Part shown: piece after piece, positions 48,014-53,361 of the stretch
How positions within the stretch are numbered: the stretch's first letter is position 1
Layout of the letters: each line of letters begins with the position of its first letter
NCBI GenBank assembly: GCA_003576805.1
Contig: QEVM01000007.1
Location: 1 to 53,361, forward strand
Direction: 5' to 3'
DNA from: Pseudomonadota bacterium
GTDB taxonomy: Bacteria > Myxococcota_A > UBA9160 > PR03
Length of the DNA stretch: 53,361 nt
Program-made: the position numbers and the translations under genes
The notes under the pieces: model-generated
What the model saw: the letters and a program-made list of their open reading frames with translations, nothing else
The model's database searches: none
Told to the model about the DNA's origin: nothing

Positions 48014-49708
48014 ATGGCGATGGAGCGCGAGAGTCTCGAAGTCGACGTCCTCTTCGTCGGCGCCGGCCCCGGCAACCTGGCCGCGGCGTATCACCTCGTG
48101 AACCAGGTCGAGGCGCACAACGCGCGCGCCGCGAAGAACGGCGGCAAGACGATCGAGCCGCCCACCATCCTCGTGATCGAGAAATCCGCCTCGATCGGCG
48201 ACCACTCGCTGTCCGGCTCGGTGATCAATCCCAAGGCGATCGCCGAGCTGATGCCCGACTTCGTCGAGCAGGGCTTCCCGACCGAGTACGTCTGCGACGA
48301 CGCCTCGTTCTACATGTTCTTCCGCTCCTTCACGATCAAGAGCCCGCTCTGCCCGCCCAACTTCCAGAAGAAGGGCTACCACGTCGCGTCGCTCTCGAAC
48401 GTCGTGAAGTGGCTCGGCGCCAAGTGCGAGGAGAAGGGGATCGAGATCTACCCGGGCTTCGCCGGCGATCAGCTCCTCATCGAGGGCAGCCGCGTCGTCG
48501 GGGTGCGCATCGGCGACATGGGCGTCGACAAGAACGGCAAGCCGAAGTCGAACTACCAGCCCGGCATGGACATCTTCGCCAAGGTGACGGTGCTCGGCGA
48601 AGGCGTGCGCGGCAGCCTGACCAAGCAGATCGTCGAGCGCTTCGACCTGCAGCAGGGCAAGTACCCGCAGGTGTACGAGACCGGCATCAAGGAGATCTGG
48701 CGCGTCAAGCCGGAGAAGCACAAGCCCGGCCGCGTGATCCACGGCTCGCTGTTCCCGGACTTCCTGTCGCAGTTCAACGGCATGTGGCTCTACGACATGA
48801 AGGACAGCCTGGTGTCGTTCGGCTACGTCACGATGCTCGACTCGAAGAACCCGCACAACGACCCGCACCTCGAGGCGCAGCGCTTCAAGACGACGCCGTT
48901 CATGCGCGACCTGCTCGAAGGCGCCGAGCTCGTCCGCTACGGCGCGAAGGCGATCCCGGTCGGCGGCCTCTACGCGCAGCCCAAGCTCTACACGGACGGC
49001 GCGCTGCTGATCGGCGACGGCGCCGGCATGTGCAACGCGTTCAAGCTGGCCGGCGTCCACATGGCCATGAAGACCGGCATGCTGGCGGCGGAGACGATCG
49101 TCGACGCGATGGCCGCCGACGACTTCTCGTCGGTCACGCTGGGCGGCTACGCGGAGCGCTACCGCAACAGCTGGGCGTACGAGGAGCACATGGAGGCGCG
49201 CAACTTCCATGGCTCCGCCGAGGTGAGCCCGGTCTTCGCGATGGGCCTCAACATCCCGCTGATGATCATCACGAAGGGCCGCGGCCTGATCGACCCGCTG
49301 CCGTTCACGGCGGGCCACACCCACATGAAGAAGCTCTCCGAGCTCTCGCCCGCCAAGCGCGAGAAGGAGGCCTTCGAGTTCGACGGCAAGCTCACCTTCT
49401 CGAAGGAGCACCTCGTCGGCTTCAGCGGAACCCAGCACGAGGTCGACCAGCCGTCGCACCTCGTCGTCGCGGACGTGGACCTGTGCAGCGACGTCTGCAC
49501 CGAGGAGTACGGCAATCCCTGCCAGAGCTTCTGTCCCGCCGCGGTGTACGAGATGATGCCCGACCCCGAACGGCCCGGGAAGAAGCGGCTCTTCATCCAT
49601 CACGAGAACTGCGTGCACTGCAAGACCTGCGACATCGCGGATCCGTACCAGGTCATCACCTGGACGCCGCCGCAGGGCGGCGAGGGTCCCGACTACACGC
49701 AGATGTAG
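48014..49708 (+). CDS. Electron-transfer flavoprotein-ubiquinone oxidoreductase
   Basis: A 564-residue ETF-QO that passes electrons from acyl-CoA and other dehydrogenases, via ETF, to the quinone pool. FAD-binding VGAGPGNLAAAYHL near the N-terminus, the GDHSLSGSVINPKAI segment, LIGDGAGMCNAFKLAGVHMAMKTGMLAAE, and the C-terminal 4Fe-4S domain (DVCTEEYGNPCQSFCP and ENCVHCKTCDIADPYQ) are complete. The ATG at 48014 has AAGGAG at a six-base spacing; a GTG directly upstream is possible. The ETF genes themselves are not in the window. Confidence 0.95.
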   Translation: MAMERESLEVDVLFVGAGPGNLAAAYHLVNQVEAHNARAAKNGGKTIEPPTILVIEKSASIGDHSLSGSVINPKAIAELMPDFVEQGFPTEYVCDDASFYMFFRSFTIKSPLCPPNFQKKGYHVASLSNVVKWLGAKCEEKGIEIYPGFAGDQLLIEGSRVVGVRIGDMGVDKNGKPKSNYQPGMDIFAKVTVLGEGVRGSLTKQIVERFDLQQGKYPQVYETGIKEIWRVKPEKHKPGRVIHGSLFPDFLSQFNGMWLYDMKDSLVSFGYVTMLDSKNPHNDPHLEAQRFKTTPFMRDLLEGAELVRYGAKAIPVGGLYAQPKLYTDGALLIGDGAGMCNAFKLAGVHMAMKTGMLAAETIVDAMAADDFSSVTLGGYAERYRNSWAYEEHMEARNFHGSAEVSPVFAMGLNIPLMIITKGRGLIDPLPFTAGHTHMKKLSELSPAKREKEAFEFDGKLTFSKEHLVGFSGTQHEVDQPSHLVVADVDLCSDVCTEEYGNPCQSFCPAAVYEMMPDPERPGKKRLFIHHENCVHCKTCDIADPYQVITWTPPQGGEGPDYTQM

Positions 49709-49730
49709 CGGCGCGCCGAGCGGACTCGTG

Positions 49731-49762
49731 CGGGCGGTCGGACTTCCGGGTCCGGCCGCCCG
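49731..49762. terminator. Bidirectional hairpin between convergent genes
   Basis: CGGGCGGTCGGA pairs with TCCGGCCGCCCG (one T-G wobble) around an 8-base loop, between the ETF-QO and IMPase stops. There is no long T-run on either side. Confidence 0.55.
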
Positions 49763-49781
49763 TCGTCGTTCCGTGCGGCGA

Positions 49782-50600
49782 TCAGCCGGCCAGCGCGTCG
49801 CGCAGCACGTCCGCGATCTCCGCGTCGCCGGCGACGATCAGCGAGTCCGCCGCGGTGTCGAGATCGTCGGGGAACGGCTCGCCGCGCCCGGTCGCGATGC
49901 GGGCGCCCGCCTCGGCCGCGATCAGCACGCCGATGCGGCCGCGCGTGCTGATCGTCCCGCTGTTCGCGACGCGCAGCCCGCCGCGGATGCCGGGCAGCAG
50001 CGGCGCGACCGCGACCGCGCCGCCGCACGCGCGCCGCACCTCGAAGCCGCGCGCGGCGAGCCGCGCGGCGACCGCTTCGGGCACGCCATCGGAGAGCAGC
50101 AGGCCGCGCCCGTCCCCGCCGACCCGCGCCGGCTCTCCGCGCGCGTCGCCGAGCCGCCTGCGGCGCGCGCCCGCGCCGCGCACCGCTTCGAAGAGCCAGC
50201 CCTCGCGCGGCAGCGCGACGAGCGCCGCCTCGTAGCGCGCGTCGACCGCGAGGCCGGCCATCACCGCGTACGGTCCCTGCCCGGAGAGATAGAAGTGCAG
50301 CGTGCCGTCGATCGGATCGACCACGATCCGCGCGCGCGGCTCGTCGCCGCTGAAGCGCGCGACGCTGCGCGTGTCCTCCTCCGCCTCGAGCCGCGCGCGC
50401 GCGAAGCGCGCGACCAGCGGAACCAGCAGCGCCTCCTGCGCCGCGGTGTCCGCGATCGTGAGCGCCGCCTTCACGGGCGTCGCCTCGCCCTGCTTGGGGA
50501 CGTTCGGGACGCGCCCCTCGAGCGCCGACGCGATCGCGGCCGCCTGCGCCATCGCGGGCGCCAGCACGCGCGTGAACAGGGCGGGGTCCAGAGGCGCCAT
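49782..50600 (-). CDS. Inositol-monophosphatase-family protein
   Basis: A 272-residue protein of the IMPase/CysQ/FBPase superfamily. Metal-ligand motifs EAEEDT (72-77) and DPIDGT (95-100) are present. The usual WDxAAG motif near the C-terminus is replaced by LDTAADSLIVAG (about 250), so the Trp is missing although an Asp remains. The substrate could be inositol phosphate, PAP, histidinol phosphate or another. Ends 74 bases from ETF-QO; divergent from the HAD gene. Confidence 0.8.
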   Translation of the reverse strand: MAPLDPALFTRVLAPAMAQAAAIASALEGRVPNVPKQGEATPVKAALTIADTAAQEALLVPLVARFARARLEAEEDTRSVARFSGDEPRARIVVDPIDGTLHFYLSGQGPYAVMAGLAVDARYEAALVALPREGWLFEAVRGAGARRRRLGDARGEPARVGGDGRGLLLSDGVPEAVAARLAARGFEVRRACGGAVAVAPLLPGIRGGLRVANSGTISTRGRIGVLIAAEAGARIATGRGEPFPDDLDTAADSLIVAGDAEIADVLRDALAG

Positions 50601-50682
50601 GCGTGCGGGGCGTTGTAGACCAGCGGCCGTCGGGATACCAGACTGCCTTGCCGCGCCCGCGGGACGTGCGCGAGGAGAAGCG

Positions 50683-51420
50683 ATGAAGCCGCACCGGCTG
50701 GAAGCCGTGACGTTCGATTGCTGGAACACGCTGCTGCGCGAGCGCGACTTCGCGGTGGCGCGCGCGCGGCGCGCGGACGCGCTCGTGCGCGTCGCAGCCG
50801 AGCGCGGCGTCGAGCTCGCGCCGGACGCCGCGGCGGAAGCGCTGCGCGCCGCCTTCGAGCGCCACCTCGCGCTCTGGCGCGACGGCGTCGCGAGCGGCGC
50901 GCCGGAGATGGCGCACTGGGCGCTGGCGAGCGTGGGTGTCGCGGACCCGGCGCTCGCCGCCCGACTCGCGCCCGTGCTGGAGGAGGCGTCGCTCGCCGGC
51001 GAGGCCGAAGCGCTGCCCGGCGCGGGCGACGTGCTGGACGCGCTGCGCAGCGGCGGCGTGCGACTCGCGCTCGTGTGCGACACCGGCATCAGCCCCGGCC
51101 GCGTGGTGCGCGAGCTGTTGCGGCGCGCCGGGCTGCTCGACGCGCTCGAGGTGCTCGTCTTCTCCAACGAGGTCGGCGTCCCGAAGCCGCACCGGCGCAT
51201 GTTCGAGAGCGCGCTCGGGCCGCTCGGGGTGGCGCCCGCGCGCGCCGCGCACGTCGGCGACTTGAAGCGCACCGACGTCCACGGCGGTCGCGCCGCCGGC
51301 ATGGCGACGGTGCGGATCCGCGCCGCCTTCGACGATCCCGACGTGCTGCCCGACGCCGACGCGGTCGTCGGCGCGCACGCGGAGCTGCTCGCGGCGCTGG
51401 AGGCGCTGCGCGCGGGTTAG
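50683..51420 (+). CDS. HAD-superfamily hydrolase
   Basis: A 245-residue HAD protein with a C1 helical cap (about 25-95). Motif I is FDCWNTL (nucleophile Asp12), motif II LVCDTG, motif III the Lys in VGVPKPH and motif IV VGDLKRTD. The usual second Asp of motif I (DxD) is replaced by Trp14, so a non-standard or dehalogenase-like reaction is possible; the substrate is unknown. The ATG at 50683 has GAGGAG. Confidence 0.85.
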   Translation: MKPHRLEAVTFDCWNTLLRERDFAVARARRADALVRVAAERGVELAPDAAAEALRAAFERHLALWRDGVASGAPEMAHWALASVGVADPALAARLAPVLEEASLAGEAEALPGAGDVLDALRSGGVRLALVCDTGISPGRVVRELLRRAGLLDALEVLVFSNEVGVPKPHRRMFESALGPLGVAPARAAHVGDLKRTDVHGGRAAGMATVRIRAAFDDPDVLPDADAVVGAHAELLAALEALRAG

Positions 51421-51430
51421 GAGCGCCGCG

Positions 51431-52702
51431 TCAGCGCGACGCGGCCTTCGCGGGCGCCGCCGCGCTCGGCGCAAACGCGGGGTGCGCGGCCACGAGCGGC
51501 GCAGCCTCCTTCCACACCTCGGTGACGGGCGCGACGCGCGCGCCGCTCTTTGCGATCTCGCCCAGCATCGCGAGGTAGTCGGCCATCGCGTAGTCGGTGT
51601 GCTGTGCGGTCGTCTCGGGCAGCCAGTGGAGCATCAGGATCAGCCACTCGCCCTGCTCCTTCGCGCGCCGCGCCCAAACGCCGACCTGCTCCGGCTTCGT
51701 TCCGGCGACGACGTTCACGGCGCGCAGCAGGTGCGGGTCCGCCGGCGGCAGCGTCTCGGGTCCGCCGCCCGCGATGCGCGCCGTCGCGAAGAGGCGCGCG
51801 ACGGTGGGCCGCACGCGCTTGGGCTCCTGCTTGCCGAGCGGATACGCGAGGTGTCGCGCGCCCTCCGCGAAGCCGTGCTCGGCGAGGAAGCGCTGGATGC
51901 CGCGCACGCGGGGCTCGAGCGCGTCCGCCGGGATCTGCGTGAAGGGCGGATCGTCGTGCGCTGCGACGTCGAAGCCGAGCCGGCCGATCTCGCGCACGTC
52001 GTCCAGCGTGAGATACGCGGGCCGCGTGCCGAGCACCTGCGGGATCACGTACGCGGTGCCGCGCCAGCCGCGCGCAGCCATCGCGCGCGCCGCCGCGAGG
52101 TGCTCCTTGTAGCCGTCGTCGAAGGTGATGCTGACGACGCCTTCGCGCGGCGCGTCCACGAGCGCGATGCCGGCGACGTCGATGCGCACCGGGGCGCGCC
52201 CATCGTCCGTCGCCATGATGCCGAGCGTGTCGAGCCGCGCACGGTCGGGCGTGCCGGCGACGTCGGCGCTTCCGAATGGCAGCGTCACCGCGGCCCACTC
52301 GCCGTCCTGGAGGAAGTTGTATTCGAGGTCGGCGTAGATCGGGACGGGCAGCGAAAACCAGCTCCGCTCGAAGTCCGCTCCGCCCGCGCGCACCTGCAGG
52401 TTCGCGAGATGCGCCATGCCGTGCACGCGCAGCGCGACCTTCACGAAGCGGCCGCGCGCGTCCGCGGCGAGTCCCTGCGCGGCAACGAGCGACGGGCTCC
52501 CGCGCCCGTCCGTGGTGATCGCGACGAAGGAGCGCCCGGCCTCGCGGCCGTCCTCGACGTTTCCTTCGCGCCACACCTTCGCCAACCGCTCGCTGGTCGC
52601 GACCGCGACGAGCCAGCGCTGCTCCGCGCGCGCCGCCGCTGCGACGCCAACCGTCGCGAGCGCGAGCGCCGCCGCCGCGAGCAGCCGTGCGTGCGCCGTC
52701 AT
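51431..52702 (-). CDS. Polysaccharide-deacetylase-like exported protein
   Basis: A 423-residue protein with a signal peptide (about 1-27, ARA). Residues ~30-185 form a beta-rich domain I cannot name. The NodB (CE4) part follows: SITFDDGY (191-198) holds the catalytic/metal Asp pair. The second motif (H-S/T-x-x-H-P) is degenerate: AAHDDPPFTQI keeps one His but not the second. The region ends with an LMLHWLPE histidine. It may act on a cell-surface polymer or have lost zinc binding. It follows the partial gene by 10 bases in the same direction. Confidence 0.78.
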   Translation of the reverse strand: MTAHARLLAAAALALATVGVAAAARAEQRWLVAVATSERLAKVWREGNVEDGREAGRSFVAITTDGRGSPSLVAAQGLAADARGRFVKVALRVHGMAHLANLQVRAGGADFERSWFSLPVPIYADLEYNFLQDGEWAAVTLPFGSADVAGTPDRARLDTLGIMATDDGRAPVRIDVAGIALVDAPREGVVSITFDDGYKEHLAAARAMAARGWRGTAYVIPQVLGTRPAYLTLDDVREIGRLGFDVAAHDDPPFTQIPADALEPRVRGIQRFLAEHGFAEGARHLAYPLGKQEPKRVRPTVARLFATARIAGGGPETLPPADPHLLRAVNVVAGTKPEQVGVWARRAKEQGEWLILMLHWLPETTAQHTDYAMADYLAMLGEIAKSGARVAPVTEVWKEAAPLVAAHPAFAPSAAAPAKAASR

Positions 52703-52712
52703 GCCGTCCTCC

Positions 52713-53361
52713 TCAGCCTTCGCCGGCGGGCGCCGGCTCGTAGTCCACGCTGTACGCGAAGCTGGTGCGCGCGGCGAGGCGCGGCAGCGCGAGGTCGATC
52801 GCTTCCGCGTCCGCCGCGACGAGCAGCCGCGGCGGCTTCTGCAGCAGCTTCGTGGCCTCCACCGTCGCCCGCCCGGGCCGCTCGTTCAGATGGACGCGCA
52901 GCACGAAGCCTTCCGCGTCGGTGCGCGCGCCGTTGGTGACCTCGACCAGCAGGCGCCGCGGGCCGACGCGTCGCACCGAAGTGTCGATCGACGCGCGCAC
53001 GAGCGTCCAGCCGGCGAGCTCGCGGCGCGTCGCGTTCCAACCGCCGGCGCGCGCGATCTCGCCGAGCGCGGCGGCCCAGGCGGATTCGCCCGATTCGCCG
53101 AGCGGAACGCGGAGCGGCGCCAGCGCCGCGTCGGCGCGCGCCGCCGCGATCGCGCGCCGCCACTCCTCGGTGCGCCGCGCCGGCGAGCCGATCGCGCCGT
53201 CCACGCGGTCGACGACGCCGGCGAACGCCGCCGCGTTCGGCCACGGCAGCACCTCGACCCACGCCGTGCGCGAGGCCCACGCCACCGCGGCCGCGACGAC
53301 CTGATGCAGCTGCGCGCGCTCGCGCGCTCCGCCGGTCGCGTGATCGGGTCCGATCGCGATC
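52713..53361 (-). CDS. Partial gene of unknown function
   Basis: The C-terminal 215 or so residues of a protein whose start lies beyond the window. The visible part is mixed: an Ala-rich helical stretch (WASRTAWVEVLPWPNAAAFA), then a beta-rich end (RRLLVEVTNGARTDAEGFVLRVHLNERPG; LAARTSFAYSVDYEPAPAG). No signature is recognised. Its position 10 bases upstream of the polysaccharide-deacetylase-like gene suggests that the two are in one operon. Confidence 0.6.
   Translation of the reverse strand, partial: IAIGPDHATGGARERAQLHQVVAAAVAWASRTAWVEVLPWPNAAAFAGVVDRVDGAIGSPARRTEEWRRAIAAARADAALAPLRVPLGESGESAWAAALGEIARAGGWNATRRELAGWTLVRASIDTSVRRVGPRRLLVEVTNGARTDAEGFVLRVHLNERPGRATVEATKLLQKPPRLLVAADAEAIDLALPRLAARTSFAYSVDYEPAPAGEG

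Overview
This is a very GC-rich stretch (third codon positions are almost all G or C) from a Gram-negative-type bacterium. It has LolA for lipoprotein traffic to an outer membrane, Lgt, several lipobox-bearing lipoproteins, MreB, FtsK and lytic transglycosylases. The mix of HEAT, TPR and PilZ proteins, an octaheme cytochrome, ETF-ubiquinone oxidoreductase, SCP2 and many SDR and alpha/beta-hydrolase genes resembles uncultured Deltaproteobacteria-like lineages (Myxococcota or Binatota relatives). That placement is an inference and is not proven by any marker in the window.

Layout. 0.1-6.4 kb: a membrane-anchored phosphodiesterase, a flavin-type oxidase divergent from a LysR regulator, and a TRAP transporter (P, Q, M) translationally coupled to the regulator. 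6.4-10.8 kb, minus strand: an SDR, then the operon pgpA-cinA-thpR-recA. 11-15 kb, plus strand: a HEAT-repeat protein, ruvX, mltG and an SCP2-domain protein. 15-19.3 kb, minus strand: three envelope genes (DUF4410, DUF2092 and a low-complexity secreted protein) and an esterase, followed by decayed remains of a Ca2+/H+ antiporter and probably a K+ channel. 19.5-23 kb, plus strand: transaldolase and an octaheme-HEAT-TPR lipoprotein. 23-36 kb, minus strand: ftsK-lolA, then the proteasome locus mpa-dop-pup-prcB-prcA-pafA, a small membrane coiled-coil protein overlapping pafA, mreB and an SDR. 36.2-42.1 kb: plsC and ssb read outward from divergent promoters, followed by a minus-strand group (lytic transglycosylase, lipase, moaC, unknown secreted protein, radC, pilZ). 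42.4-53.4 kb: PAS histidine kinase, lgt and tetR; a TPR protein; pntAB-pntB without pntAA; ETF-QO; an IMPase-like protein; a HAD hydrolase; a polysaccharide-deacetylase-like protein; and a partial gene at the edge.

The centrepiece is the complete Pup-proteasome system. Pup ends in Gly-Gly-Gln, so Dop must deamidate it before PafA can ligate it to substrates. Mpa (ARC) is the AAA ring that feeds pupylated proteins to the PrcA/PrcB 20S core. All catalytic residues that can be checked by eye are present, and the gene order is the actinobacterial one, here inside a genome with outer-membrane machinery. The least explained piece is the 130-residue membrane coiled-coil protein whose start codon overlaps the pafA stop.

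No tRNA, rRNA, CRISPR array or insertion sequence was recognised.
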